Assembly: GCF_023278085.1 (NCBI RefSeq)
Contig: NZ_CP066265.1
Span: forward strand, 1,456,501-1,520,500
Reading direction: 5' to 3'
DNA: 64,000 bases
DNA from: Pseudomonas syringae
Lineage (GTDB): Bacteria > Pseudomonadota > Gammaproteobacteria > Pseudomonadales > Pseudomonadaceae
Within the stretch, counting starts at the first letter, position 1, and each line of letters begins with the position of its first letter. The notes beneath the pieces were generated by a model. It had not been told where the DNA came from, made no database searches, and saw nothing but the letters and a program-made list of their open reading frames with translations. The translations under genes were made by a program, and so were the position numbers. This document shows positions 46,002 through 54,494 of this stretch, in pieces.

Positions 46002-46244
46002 GAAAACTCCTGCCAATGGTTGAGGTCCGTTCGACCTGGTCGAGGAGCACCATAAAGGCAATCGGCAGACGCTGTGAAATTCGATTTTGGTCTAAGTTAA
46101 TTATAAAAAATCTGCATTATTTAATGGACTGATAATTAAAGTCTTGTGCGAGGCTGCGTCGCAGGGTGCAGCGCATCATCAACGCTCGTTGATGTGCCCT
46201 GTGATGGGTATCATGGTCGTCTGTATTGGCTGGAGGGGACGTTC

Positions 46245-46547
46245 ATGTCTGCCGAAAAACCTGAAATCATCATCACGTATTGCATTCAGTGTCAGTGGCT
46301 GTTGCGCGCCGCCTGGCTGGCACAGGAGCTGCTGAGTACCTTCAGTGACGATCTGGGCAAAGTATCCCTGCAACCGGGCACCGGAGGTACGTTTCGTATT
46401 ACCTGCGAGGGTGTGCAGATCTGGGAGCGCAAGGCAGACGGCGGCTTTCCCGAGGCCAAGGTGCTCAAGCAGCGGGTCCGTGATCAGATAGACCCGGCAC
46501 GTGATCTGGGCCACAACGAGCGTCCCGTGCCCACCAGCTCCCAGTGA
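46245..46547 (+). CDS. SelT/SelW/SelH-family (Rdx) thioredoxin-fold protein
   Basis: A 100-residue protein with a CxxC redox motif near the N-terminus (Cys13–Cys16, ITYCIQCQWLLRAAWL) followed by GTGGTFRITCEGVQIWERKADGGFPEAK; these mark the Rdx/SelW-type family (cysteine form). The function is unknown; members bind or reduce thiols. ATG 46245 has GGAGGGG upstream. It stands alone between the SsuD-like gene and the phosphatase gene. Confidence 0.9.
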   Translation: MSAEKPEIIITYCIQCQWLLRAAWLAQELLSTFSDDLGKVSLQPGTGGTFRITCEGVQIWERKADGGFPEAKVLKQRVRDQIDPARDLGHNERPVPTSSQ

Positions 46548-46640
46548 CACGGGGCGATTGTCACGACATCGCCACATGCGTGTCACATTCAGTTAACCGG
46601 CATGCTCCACTCTCTTCAAAACCATGCCGGAGGTTGTCCC

Positions 46641-47462
46641 ATGAGCAGCGCTCAGCTCGCCACACCCAGCCGCAAACAACGTGTGCGGACCTTGTGGATT
46701 TCCGACGTTCACCTCGGCACGCGTGATTGCCAGGCTGAGCACTTGTCTGCATTCCTCAAGCGCTATCAGGCTGACAAGGTGTACCTGGTCGGCGACATCA
46801 TCGACGGCTGGAAACTGCGCGGCGGCATGTACTGGCCGCAAGCACACACCAACGTGATTCGCCGTCTGCTGACCATGAGCAAGCGCGGCACCGAAGTGAT
46901 TTACGTCACCGGCAACCATGACGAATTTCTGCGTCGGTATTCGAAACTGGTGCTGGGCAACATCCAGTTAGTGGACGAAGCCGAGCACGTGACCGCCGAT
47001 GGCCGCCGCCTGCTTGTCATCCACGGCGATCAGTTCGACGTGATTACCCGCTACCACCGCTGGCTGGCCTTTCTCGGCGACTCGGCCTACGAGTTCACCC
47101 TGACCCTCAATCGCTGGCTTAACCACTGGCGCGCCAGGTACGGCTATGGCTATTGGTCGCTGTCGGCGTACTTGAAGCACAAGGTCAAGAGTGCGGTGAA
47201 CTTCATCAGCGACTTTGAGGAAGCGATTGCTCACGAGTGTGTGAAGCGTGGTCTGGACGGCGTGGTCTGCGGGCACATCCACCACGCGGAAATCCGTCAG
47301 GTGGGTGGCGTGGAATACCTCAATTGCGGCGACTGGGTTGAATCCTGTACCGCGCTGATCGAGCATCTGGACGGCAACATCGAACTGTTCCGCCTGGCTG
47401 ATGCGCATGTGAAGGCGCAACAGGTGGTCGCGCAGGAGCCCGTCAGCGAAACGGTTGCATGA
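46641..47462 (+). CDS. UDP-2,3-diacylglucosamine diphosphatase-like metallophosphoesterase
   Basis: A 273-residue metallophosphoesterase with the signature DVHLGTRDC (metal), VGDIIDGW, GNHDEFLRR, HGDQFDVITR and GHIHHAEIR. It resembles LpxH, which cuts UDP-2,3-diacylglucosamine to lipid X in lipid A synthesis, but is of the longer LpxH2-like group with an extra N-terminal segment (RKQRVRTLWIS), whose role is less sure. ATG 46641 has GGAGG upstream. Confidence 0.85.
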   Translation: MSSAQLATPSRKQRVRTLWISDVHLGTRDCQAEHLSAFLKRYQADKVYLVGDIIDGWKLRGGMYWPQAHTNVIRRLLTMSKRGTEVIYVTGNHDEFLRRYSKLVLGNIQLVDEAEHVTADGRRLLVIHGDQFDVITRYHRWLAFLGDSAYEFTLTLNRWLNHWRARYGYGYWSLSAYLKHKVKSAVNFISDFEEAIAHECVKRGLDGVVCGHIHHAEIRQVGGVEYLNCGDWVESCTALIEHLDGNIELFRLADAHVKAQQVVAQEPVSETVA

Positions 47463-47481
47463 ACGTTGAAGCGGCGCTCGT

Positions 47482-47793
47482 TTAAAAAGCTACCTTACCC
47501 AACAACATGTCGCGGTACATGACGAAGTCACCGAGCAGGCTGTAGAACGGATGCCTGAACGTGGCCGGCCGGTTTTTCTCGAAAAAGAAATGCCCGGCCC
47601 AGGCAAAACCATAGCCAGCGACTGGCACCAACCACAACAACCCCCAGCGACCACTGCCCACGCCGAACGCCAACAGAAAAATCACCAGCGACGTGCCGAC
47701 AAAATGCAGGCGTCGACTGGTGCTGCTGCTGTGTTCGGCAAGATAGAACGGATAAAACTCGGCAAAGCTTGAGAAACGCTTGATGGTATCCAC
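47482..47793 (-). CDS. Mpo1-like (DUF962) small membrane protein
   Basis: A 103-residue membrane protein of the Mpo1/YGL010w family: EFYPFYLAEHSSSTSRRLHFVGT carries the conserved histidines, followed by membrane segments and AWAGHFFFEKNRPATFRHP with the second His motif. Yeast Mpo1 is an alpha-oxidation dioxygenase of 2-hydroxy fatty acids; the bacterial function is not known. Start is GTG 47793 (VDTIKRF), the conserved N-terminus. The repeat island begins just upstream. Confidence 0.85.
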   Translation of the reverse strand: MDTIKRFSSFAEFYPFYLAEHSSSTSRRLHFVGTSLVIFLLAFGVGSGRWGLLWLVPVAGYGFAWAGHFFFEKNRPATFRHPFYSLLGDFVMYRDMLLGKVAF

Positions 47794-48285
47794 AGTGCGT
47801 ACCCTCAGGTTGGTTCTTGTTGTTATACACAAGTCCTGATGAGCCACAAAATACGGCTATGACTCGTGCCCACCCCGTGACATGCATTCGTGATGCTCCG
47901 CGTGACACAGCAGCACGACTTCATGCGTCGCTTGCAAACAAACGTTGCCATAAGAGGCTTTTCGATCACGATGTCACTGACGACGCAGAGTGCGACGTAA
48001 GTGACGGCTGAGTTCTGACACTGATCCGGGCGAAGGAACCCGACGAAGTCGGGCCGGAAACGGAGCCAGGGGGTTTGGTTACTTTGGCCCCATCAAAGTA
48101 ACTCGCCGAGGGGCGAAAAGGGGCGTCGAGCCGTAAATAAACATCACTGACATCGCAAAACCGCTGTGTGACGCAGAGCGTCACGAACTGCATGCCAACG
48201 CGGAGCGTGGGCACGATAGTCAAGAAAGCGCTTTTTTATCGCGATGGCACTGACGACGCAGAGTGCGACGTAAGTGACGGCTGAG

Positions 48286-48382
48286 TCCTGACACTGATCC
48301 GGGGGTAGCCTGGCAGGACGCCAGGCAAGCCGCACCGGGCCATGGATGGCCCGTTGCGGCGACCCCCGGATCAGTGTCAGGA
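48286..48382. repeat. Branched palindrome inside repeat copy B
   Basis: A perfect 21-base inverted repeat (48286–48306 and 48362–48382) surrounds 55 bases that contain two more hairpins, GCCTGGC-AGGAC-GCCAGGC and CGGGCCA-TGGA-TGGCCCG. As RNA it would form a three-way junction, as DNA a cruciform. Absent from copy A, where the left arm joins directly to the sequence after the right arm at 48030/48031. Confidence 0.8.
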
Positions 48383-48745
48383 CGAAGGAACCCGACGAAG
48401 TCGGGCCGGAAACGGAGCCAGGGGTTTTGGTTACTTTGGCCCCATCAAAGTAACTCGCCGAGGGGCGAAAAGGTGCGTCGATCCGTAAACAAACATCACT
48501 GACATCACAGAACCACTGTGTGACGCGGAGCGTCACGAACTGCATACCGACGCGGAGCGTCGGCACGATAGTCAAAAGGGGCGTCGAGCCGTTAACAAAC
48601 ATCACTGACATCGCAGAACCACTGTGTGACGCAGAGCGTCACGAACTGCGTATCGACGCGAAGTGTCGGCACGATAGTCAAAAGAAAGCGCTTTTTTATC
48701 ACGATGTCACTGACGACGCAGAGTGCGACGTAAGTGACGGCTGAG

Positions 48746-48842
48746 TCCTGACACTGATCCGGGGGTAGCCTGGCAGGACGCCAGGCTAGCCGCACCGGGC
48801 CATGGATGGCCCGTTGCGGCGACCCCCGGATCAGGGTCAGGA
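48746..48842. repeat. Branched palindrome inside repeat copy C
   Basis: Near-identical to the structure in copy B with a one-base change in the right arm (GGGTCA for GTGTCA) and a T for A between the inner hairpins. The two structures are about 460 bases apart. Confidence 0.75.
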
Positions 48843-49128
48843 CGAAGGAACCCGACGAAGTCGGGCCGGAAACGGAGCCAGGGGTTTTGGTTACTTTGGC
48901 CCCATCAAAGTAACTCGCCGAGGGGCGAAAAGGTGCGTCGATCCGTAAACAAACATCACTGACATCACAGAACCACTGTGTGACGCGGAGCGTCACGAAC
49001 TGCATGCCAACGCGGAGCGTGGGCACGATAGTCACATCGCAGAACCGCTGTGTGACGCAGAGCGTCACGAACTGCGTACCGACGCGGAGCGTCGGCACGA
49101 TAGTCAGACGTATGAGCGCTGCCCGCTC

Positions 49129-50583
49129 TCAATGCCGCCAGAACGCCGGGACGCACAGCACCAGCACAGTAATGATCTCCAGACGGCCAAGCAGCATGCC
49201 GCCGGACAGAATCCACTTGGCTGCGTCCGGCAGGGTCGAAAAGTTGCCTGCCGGACCGATGACTTCGCCCAGCCCTGGCCCTACGCCGGATACCGTGCTG
49301 GCCGCGCCGGTCAGCGCTGTCATCCAGTCCAGCCCGAGCAGTGACAGCATCAGCGCGATCAGACAGATCGTGATCGTGAAGAAAAACGAAAAGGTCAGAA
49401 TCGAACGAACGATTTCATCGTCCAGTCGATGGCCGTTGTATTTCTGTTTCATCACCGCACGCGGGTGGATCAGTTGATTGAGGTTGGTCTTGAGCAGGAT
49501 GTAGGCCACCTGAAAGCGGAAGATTTTCACTCCGCCTGCCGTCGAGCCGGAACAGCCGCCGATGAACCCCAGATAGAAAAACAACATCAGCGAGAAGTTG
49601 CCCCACAAGCTGTAGTCGCCGAGCGCAAAGCCAGTCGTTGTCACCACCGACGTGACGTTCAACGCCACATGGCGCAGAGCCTCGGTCCATGGCAGGTCGG
49701 TGGTGTTGGCGTACCAGACGGTCATCACCAGCCAGGTAATCAACAGCAAGCCGATCAGCCCCTGCACCTGCTCGTCCTTGATCAGCGCCTTGCGATTGCC
49801 GCGCAGGGTGGCGACGTACAGCGTGAACGGCAGGCTGCCGAGGATCATCACCACAATGGCGACCCAGTGCACCGCAGGCTGTGGCCATTTGGCCAGCGAC
49901 AGGTCGGACGTCGAGAAACCACCGGTGGAAATGGCCGACATCGCGTGGTTGATCGCATCGAACAGGCTCATGCCTGCCGCCCAGAATGCCAGGCTGCCCA
50001 ATGCAGTGAAGCCGACGTAGGCCAGCACGATGAACTTGGCCACCATATGCGAGCGCGGCATGACCTTTTCCGAACGGTCGGAAGATTCGGTCTGAAACAG
50101 GCGCATGCCGCCAATGCGCAGTAACGGCAGAATCGCCACCGCCATGCCGATAAAGCCGATTCCGCCCAGCCAGTGCAGCATCGAGCGCCAGATCAGGATG
50201 CCCGGCGACATGCTGTCCAGATGGCTGAGCACAGTGGAACCGGTGGCGGTAATGCCTGACATGCTCTCGAAAAACGAGTCGGTGTAGCTGATGTGCTGGG
50301 TCAGCAGAAAGGGCAGGGCGGCGAAGATGCACACCACGATCCAGCTGGAAACCGTGAGCATGTACATGTCGCGAGGGCGCAGCTGGACATTATCGGGCCG
50401 CCCGGGCACCACCAGCGCCAGACCGGCAATAAAGGTGATCGCGCTGGCCCACAGAAACGAGCGCAGATCCTCGAAGCGGTCGTAGATGACCAGTGTCGCC
50501 ATGGGCACAATCATCGCGACCGCCAGCGTGATCAGGAAGATGCCGATGATGAAACCGATGATGCGAAAGGTCGGCAACGACAT
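49129..50583 (-). CDS. trkH: TrkH-family potassium uptake channel subunit
   Basis: Inner-membrane K+ translocator that works with the cytoplasmic TrkA regulator. The 484-residue protein contains the four TrkH/KtrB pore repeats; the glycines of the filter are in segments such as MSGITATGSTVL, MSAISTGGFSTSD, VVTTTGFALGDY and AASTVSGVGPG, with about ten membrane helices. TrkA is not next to it, as is usual for this family. The order trkH–cpxS–cpxP–cpxR matches the P. aeruginosa PA3204–PA3210 region, with a nitroreductase gene between trkH and cpxS here. Confidence 0.94.
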   Translation of the reverse strand: MSLPTFRIIGFIIGIFLITLAVAMIVPMATLVIYDRFEDLRSFLWASAITFIAGLALVVPGRPDNVQLRPRDMYMLTVSSWIVVCIFAALPFLLTQHISYTDSFFESMSGITATGSTVLSHLDSMSPGILIWRSMLHWLGGIGFIGMAVAILPLLRIGGMRLFQTESSDRSEKVMPRSHMVAKFIVLAYVGFTALGSLAFWAAGMSLFDAINHAMSAISTGGFSTSDLSLAKWPQPAVHWVAIVVMILGSLPFTLYVATLRGNRKALIKDEQVQGLIGLLLITWLVMTVWYANTTDLPWTEALRHVALNVTSVVTTTGFALGDYSLWGNFSLMLFFYLGFIGGCSGSTAGGVKIFRFQVAYILLKTNLNQLIHPRAVMKQKYNGHRLDDEIVRSILTFSFFFTITICLIALMLSLLGLDWMTALTGAASTVSGVGPGLGEVIGPAGNFSTLPDAAKWILSGGMLLGRLEIITVLVLCVPAFWRH

Positions 50584-50756
50584 GAAAGACTCTGGCTGGT
50601 ATCAGGAAAGGCGCCATTCTACCCGCGCTTGAAGGCATGTAAACCAGTGTAGCCGTGGGGCGTTTCGACAGTGCAGGTAAGGATTTGTCCACCGGACTCG
50701 TTATTGACACTGAACAGGCTCTAGAATGTCCAGCCCATCTTTCAAGGAGACAGCCC

Positions 50757-51317
50757 ATGCAGGCGCTCGACGTTTTGCTCAATCGCGTATCGGTTCCGCG
50801 ACTGGTCGACCCGGCCCCGGACGCTGCACAGCGGGAAATCATGTTCGGCGCGGCGTTGCGCTCGCCCGACCATGGCCAGCTGAAGCCGTATCGTTTTCTG
50901 ACCGTCGAAGGTTCTGCCCGTGAACGTATGGGCGAGTTGCTGGTCGAGGCGCTGCAACAGAGCGGGGCAGAAGTCACCCCGCAAGCGCTGGAAAAAGCCC
51001 GTCTAGGCCCGCTGCGTGCGCCGCTGGTCGTGGTGGTGATTGCCCGCCTGCAGGATCATTTCAAGGTGCCGCGCTCGGAACAGCTGATAACCGCCGGTTG
51101 CGCCGCCCACGGCGTGCTGCTGGCAGCCTATGCGCTGGGCGTGGGTGCGGTCTGGCGCACGGGGGAGTTGTCTTATACGCCGCATGTCGCCAAGGGGTTC
51201 GGGCTTGAATCCGACGAACAAGTGATTGGCTTTCTGTACCTGGGCACCCCACAGAACCCGCCACGCCAGGCCCCGAAAGTTGATGTGGCTGAGTTCGTCA
51301 GTGAGTGGCAAGGCTAG
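50757..51317 (+). CDS. Nitroreductase-family flavoprotein (YdjA-like)
   Basis: A 186-residue FMN-binding nitroreductase-fold enzyme of the short YdjA type: ALRSPDHGQLKPYRFLTVEG (FMN site), ITAGCAAHGVLLAAYALGVGAVWRTG and EQVIGFLYLGTP. Such proteins reduce nitro compounds or quinones with NAD(P)H; the natural substrate is unknown. ATG 50757 has AAGGAGA upstream. Its 3' end overlaps the convergent cpxS gene by about 20 bases. Confidence 0.9.
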   Translation: MQALDVLLNRVSVPRLVDPAPDAAQREIMFGAALRSPDHGQLKPYRFLTVEGSARERMGELLVEALQQSGAEVTPQALEKARLGPLRAPLVVVVIARLQDHFKVPRSEQLITAGCAAHGVLLAAYALGVGAVWRTGELSYTPHVAKGFGLESDEQVIGFLYLGTPQNPPRQAPKVDVAEFVSEWQG

Positions 51318-52656
51318 AGGGGATTACCGGCTCGAGCGGCAGATCCAGCGTGGCGACGAAGCCGCCGTCCGGGTGATTGCCCAGAATCAGGCTTCCACCA
51401 TGCCGCTCTGCTGCACGCTTGGCGATCGCCAGGCCCAGGCCGTGTCCCGGAGTGCTTTGGCCGGGCGCGCGGTAAAACGGTTCGCCCAGTTGCGCCAAGT
51501 GTTCTGCGGCAACGCCCGGGCCGTGATCGCGTACGCTCAGGCGTACATGATCGCCAACCTGAACCGCCTGCAAATCGATGCTCTGCCCTGGCACATTGAA
51601 GCGCAGGGCGTTGCGCAACAGATTGTCCAGCGCGCGCTCGATCATGTCCGGCCAGCCTTGCAGTTGAAGGCCGCTATGAACCTCGACCCGAATGTTTTGC
51701 TCGGCGCCGTCCAGGTGTGTGTCGTGCTTCAGCCGGTGTAGCAGTTCGTCGAGATTCACCGGTTCGGGTCCGCCAAAATCCGCATCCAGACGCGCGAGTG
51801 CCAGAATCTCGCTGATCAGCGCTTCCAGACGGTCGCATTCGCGGCCCAGCCGTGGCCACAGTTTTTCACGCTCGGCAGGCTCCGCACGCTCGGCCAGCGC
51901 CAAGGCGATGCGCAGTCGCGCCAGCGGCGAACGCAACTCATGGGAAACGTCGCGCAATAACTGGCGCTGGCTGCCGATCAGGGTTTGCAGGCGTGCGCCC
52001 ATGCGGTTGAAATCAGTGGCCAGCACGCCGAATTCGTCACGTCGATTGGCAAGCTGCCCCAGGCTGTGCTGCTGATAACTGGTTTGCCCCAGATCATGCA
52101 CGGCGCCGCGCAGGCGGTTCAGCGGGCGAGTGATCGACAGCGTCACGAACAGGCTGAACAGGGTCAGCACCACCAGCGCGATACCCAGCGCGCTCAGCGG
52201 CCACATCAGACTCTGGCGGTGCCAGGCGTCGAGTTCCGGGTGCGGGACGCGATAGATGAACAGGTAGGTTTCGCCGGTCTTCGGGCTGCTGTATTCAGTG
52301 GCCAGACGCCGCCATGGGAGCTTGCGCCCCTTGTCCTCATCCTCCGCCTGGCGGGCTTCCAGCGCTGCGGCGCGTGGCGGGAAGGTTCCGCGCACCACGG
52401 GTTCGCCACTGTCACTCAGCACCTGCACGTCGATGCGGTTGCGGCGTTTGATGTCCTGCAGGAACTCCTGAGCGTTATCCGCGCCTTGTTCTTCGAAGCG
52501 TTGCGTCCATTGTTCCGGCAGCACGTTGAGCACCGGATGGCGATTGAGAATCCAGGCGTCCTGATTGAGCATGTGCCCCACGAGCACCGACAGGCCGCCA
52601 ACCAGGGCAATGGCCAGCCAGAAGCTGGCCAGGATTCGCCAGAACAATGAACGCAC
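51298..52656 (-). CDS. cpxS: CpxA-like envelope-stress sensor histidine kinase (CpxS)
   Basis: A 452-residue inner-membrane kinase: helix at ~8–28, periplasmic sensor to ~155, second helix (LSALGIALVVLTLFSLFV), HAMP, then HisKA with RDVSHELRSPLARLRIALALAE (phospho-His) and the ATPase domain (DNLLRNALRF; DHGPGVA; GHGLGLAI). Place and domains match the CpxS sensor of P. aeruginosa, which senses envelope damage and phosphorylates CpxR. Downstream of the cpxP-like and cpxR genes on the same strand, it is part of one unit, though in this order the regulator comes first. Confidence 0.88.
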   Translation of the reverse strand: MRSLFWRILASFWLAIALVGGLSVLVGHMLNQDAWILNRHPVLNVLPEQWTQRFEEQGADNAQEFLQDIKRRNRIDVQVLSDSGEPVVRGTFPPRAAALEARQAEDEDKGRKLPWRRLATEYSSPKTGETYLFIYRVPHPELDAWHRQSLMWPLSALGIALVVLTLFSLFVTLSITRPLNRLRGAVHDLGQTSYQQHSLGQLANRRDEFGVLATDFNRMGARLQTLIGSQRQLLRDVSHELRSPLARLRIALALAERAEPAEREKLWPRLGRECDRLEALISEILALARLDADFGGPEPVNLDELLHRLKHDTHLDGAEQNIRVEVHSGLQLQGWPDMIERALDNLLRNALRFNVPGQSIDLQAVQVGDHVRLSVRDHGPGVAAEHLAQLGEPFYRAPGQSTPGHGLGLAIAKRAAERHGGSLILGNHPDGGFVATLDLPLEPVIPSSLATH

Positions 52657-52742
52657 GGGATTTCCTCGATCTCAGTAAAAAAGCCCGGCATGCGTGTGCA
52701 TGCCGGGTTCTGTTCAACTCATCTGGCCGATGGGCCCGACGA

Positions 52743-53222
52743 TTACTGCGTTTTTGCTGCTTTTGCCGCTTTCCAGGCCTTGAACTCGGCCCATTCGGCG
52801 CGACGCTCATCTTCCTTCTTCTTGATTTCGTCGAACTGCTTCTGCTGTTCAGGCTTGAGCAGTGCACGAATCTCGCTGTCGGTCTTGGAGCGCTTGGCTT
52901 CGATTTCGTCCTTCATGGCTTTCTGGTCAGCAGCTGGCATTTTCTCCAGGTAGCTTTGAGTGATCTCGCGGCGCTCGTGCATCTGCTCGCGCATCAAACG
53001 GTCGATCTGTTGACGCTGTTCACGCGTCAGATCCAGCTCACCCATCGGGCCTTTCGGGCCAGGGCCGCGATGCATGCCTGGGCCAGGGCCCCGGTCATCA
53101 CGCTCGATGTGCATGCCAGGTGCATCAGCATCAGGACCACCGGCAGGTGGCGCTGGTGGAGCGGCCATGGCAATGGTGGGCAGGGCAGTTGCGAACATCA
53201 AAGCGATCAGGGTCTTGCGCAT
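52743..53222 (-). CDS. Spy/CpxP-family periplasmic protein
   Basis: A 159-residue secreted protein with a signal peptide (about 1–20, cleavage after AMA) and two LTxxQ-type motifs in the helical core (LTREQRQQIDRLM; LLKPEQQKQFDEIKKK). Spy chaperones and CpxP inhibit the Cpx sensor and hold misfolded proteins. A Gly/Pro/Asp-rich linker and a Lys/Ala-rich C-terminus with many charged residues are seen. It is followed by cpxS, and a CpxR-like box sits before it. Confidence 0.86.
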   Translation of the reverse strand: MRKTLIALMFATALPTIAMAAPPAPPAGGPDADAPGMHIERDDRGPGPGMHRGPGPKGPMGELDLTREQRQQIDRLMREQMHERREITQSYLEKMPAADQKAMKDEIEAKRSKTDSEIRALLKPEQQKQFDEIKKKEDERRAEWAEFKAWKAAKAAKTQ

Positions 53223-53304
53223 GGTGTATCTCCTTGTCTCTAGTGCGGCTCAATGCCGATGAGCCCAGTTTAGGGAGAACAAGGTCAAGCGCGGTCAGCG
53301 GTAC

Positions 53305-53320
53305 GTAAAGCTTGTGTAAG
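53305..53320 (+). promoter_or_regulatory. Candidate CpxR box upstream of the cpxP-like gene
   Basis: GTAAA-N6-GTAAG (53305–53309 and 53316–53320), close to the direct-repeat CpxR motif known in enterobacteria and pseudomonads. It is 83–98 bases upstream of the cpxP-like start, between that gene and cpxR. Match is by eye. Confidence 0.45.
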
Positions 53321-53344
53321 GGTCAGGGGCAGCTGCAAGTTGTC

Positions 53345-53420
53345 AGCTTCAAGCTTCAAGCTTCAAGCTTCAAGCCAGAAGCGTTCTGCTTTCAACTTGT
53401 AGCTTGCAGCTTGAGGCTTG
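53345..53420. repeat. AGCTTCA tandem repeat and partial inverted copies
   Basis: AGCTTCA is repeated four times without a break (53345–53372), followed by TTGTAGCTTGCAGCTTGAGGCTTG (53397–53420), which is an inverse, imperfect counterpart. The strand folds into a long hairpin. It lies between the CpxR box and the cpxR 3' end. Confidence 0.8.
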
Positions 53421-53427
53421 CCGCTGC

Positions 53428-54105
53428 TCAAAGAGCATAATAATACCCGCGGCTGCGCAGGGCGACGATGCGTGGGCGGCCATCGGCGTGCGGGCCGATC
53501 TTCTTGCGCAGGTTGCTGACGTGCATGTCCAGGCTGCGGTCGTAAAGGGTCAGTTTGCGGCCCAGGGCCAGCTGTGCCAGTTCCTGCTTGTCCAGCGGTT
53601 CGCCCGGCTGGCGCATCAGCGCTTCAAGCAAACGGCTCTCGGACACGGTGAGGGTCAGCTCCTTGTTATCGACACTGACCACACCACGCATCGGGCTGAA
53701 GGTCAGGTCACCCAGCTCAAGTTGCGTCGACGAAGCAACCGGGTGGCTGCGGCGTAGTACAGCGCGCAGGCGGGCGGTCAGTTCGCGGGGGTCGCAGGGT
53801 TTTGCCAGGTAATCGTCAGCGCCGAGTTCCAGGCCAAGGATGCGGTCCAGCGGCTCGCCACGCGCCGAGAGCATCACCACTGGCAGGTCCGGGTGCTCGG
53901 AGCGCAACTGCTTGAGCAGCTCCAGACCGCTGCCGTCGGGCAGCATCACATCCAGCACTACCGCAGAGGGCGCTGAATCAGCCAATGCCTTGCGTGCGCT
54001 GGAGCCATCGTGGCAGGCGCGTACCTGAAAACCTTCCTGGCTCAGCCAGCTGCTCAGCAGCTCGCACAGCTCTTGGTCATCATCTATCAGTAACAGCTCG
54101 CTCAT
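53428..54105 (-). CDS. cpxR: OmpR-family response regulator CpxR
   Basis: A 225-residue regulator with a receiver (DDDQELCELL; phospho-Asp in VVLDVMLPDGSG; Lys in LAKPCDPRE) and an OmpR/PhoB winged-helix DNA-binding domain (LDMHVSNLRKKIGP; VALRSRGYYYAL). It is the probable regulator of the cpxP-like and cpxS genes; genome context matches the P. aeruginosa CpxR, which activates mexAB-oprM. It is the first gene of the unit, with a 205-base gap before the cpxP-like gene. Confidence 0.9.
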   Translation of the reverse strand: MSELLLIDDDQELCELLSSWLSQEGFQVRACHDGSSARKALADSAPSAVVLDVMLPDGSGLELLKQLRSEHPDLPVVMLSARGEPLDRILGLELGADDYLAKPCDPRELTARLRAVLRRSHPVASSTQLELGDLTFSPMRGVVSVDNKELTLTVSESRLLEALMRQPGEPLDKQELAQLALGRKLTLYDRSLDMHVSNLRKKIGPHADGRPRIVALRSRGYYYAL

Positions 54106-54193
54106 GACTCACTCAATTTAGCCACTGCCAGGATGCAGCGCAGCGCTGCCTTGATCGAGCGGCAGCACGGCATGGGGGTCTGCCAGACGCGGA

Positions 54194-54493
54194 TCAGGGC
54201 ATGACTTGCTTGAACGGCTTGACCACGACATTGGCGTAAACGCCGGCTGCAACGTACGGATCGGCATCAGCCCAGGTTTTGGCGGCGTCCAGCGATTCGA
54301 ACTCGGCAACCACCAGGCTGCCGGTAAAGCCGGCAGCGCCGGGATCATTACTTTCGATCGCCGGATGTGGCCCGGCCAGTACCAGACGGCCTGCATCCTT
54401 GAGTGCATTCAGGCGCTCAAGGTGTGCAGGACGAACGCTCAGGCGTTTTTCCAGCGAGTTTTCGACGTCAGTGGCGATGATTGCGTAGAGCAT
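54194..54493 (-). CDS. yciI: YciI-family protein
   Basis: A 99-residue alpha/beta-barrel protein ([31 protein letters not shown]…GPHPA) with the conserved His and Asp pair of YciI (putative enzyme, ferredoxin-like fold). Function not established. One base separates its start from the yciB stop, so it is co-transcribed with it. Confidence 0.92.
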   Translation of the reverse strand: MLYAIIATDVENSLEKRLSVRPAHLERLNALKDAGRLVLAGPHPAIESNDPGAAGFTGSLVVAEFESLDAAKTWADADPYVAAGVYANVVVKPFKQVMP

Positions 54494-54494
54494 G

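Larger units (their letters stand above)
47794..49128. repeat. Intergenic repeat island of 1.3 kb with three composite repeat units
   Basis: No intact gene. Three direct copies of one unit lie in tandem: about 47950–48223 (A), 48224–48680 (B) and 48681–49107 (C). Each carries the hairpins CCCGAC-GAA-GTCGGG, GTTACTTTG-GCCCCAT-CAAAGTAAC and TCGCC-GAGG-GGCGA, then one or two REP palindromes (GTGACGCRGAGCGTCAC; ACGCGGAGCGT). Copies B and C contain an extra ~75–80-base segment with long inverted repeats that copy A lacks. Copy B has a further short duplicate of its end. The frames open in it are translations of the repeats. Confidence 0.85.

Noticed and set aside
48144..49098. Open frames in the repeat island (TIVPTLRVG-type proteins)
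   Set aside because: They are translations of REP and composite repeats, found again in each copy, with no separate coding signal.
47950..49107. CRISPR array
   Set aside because: The repeats are hundreds of bases long and carry internal hairpins, and there are no equal-length short repeats with unique spacers or cas genes.
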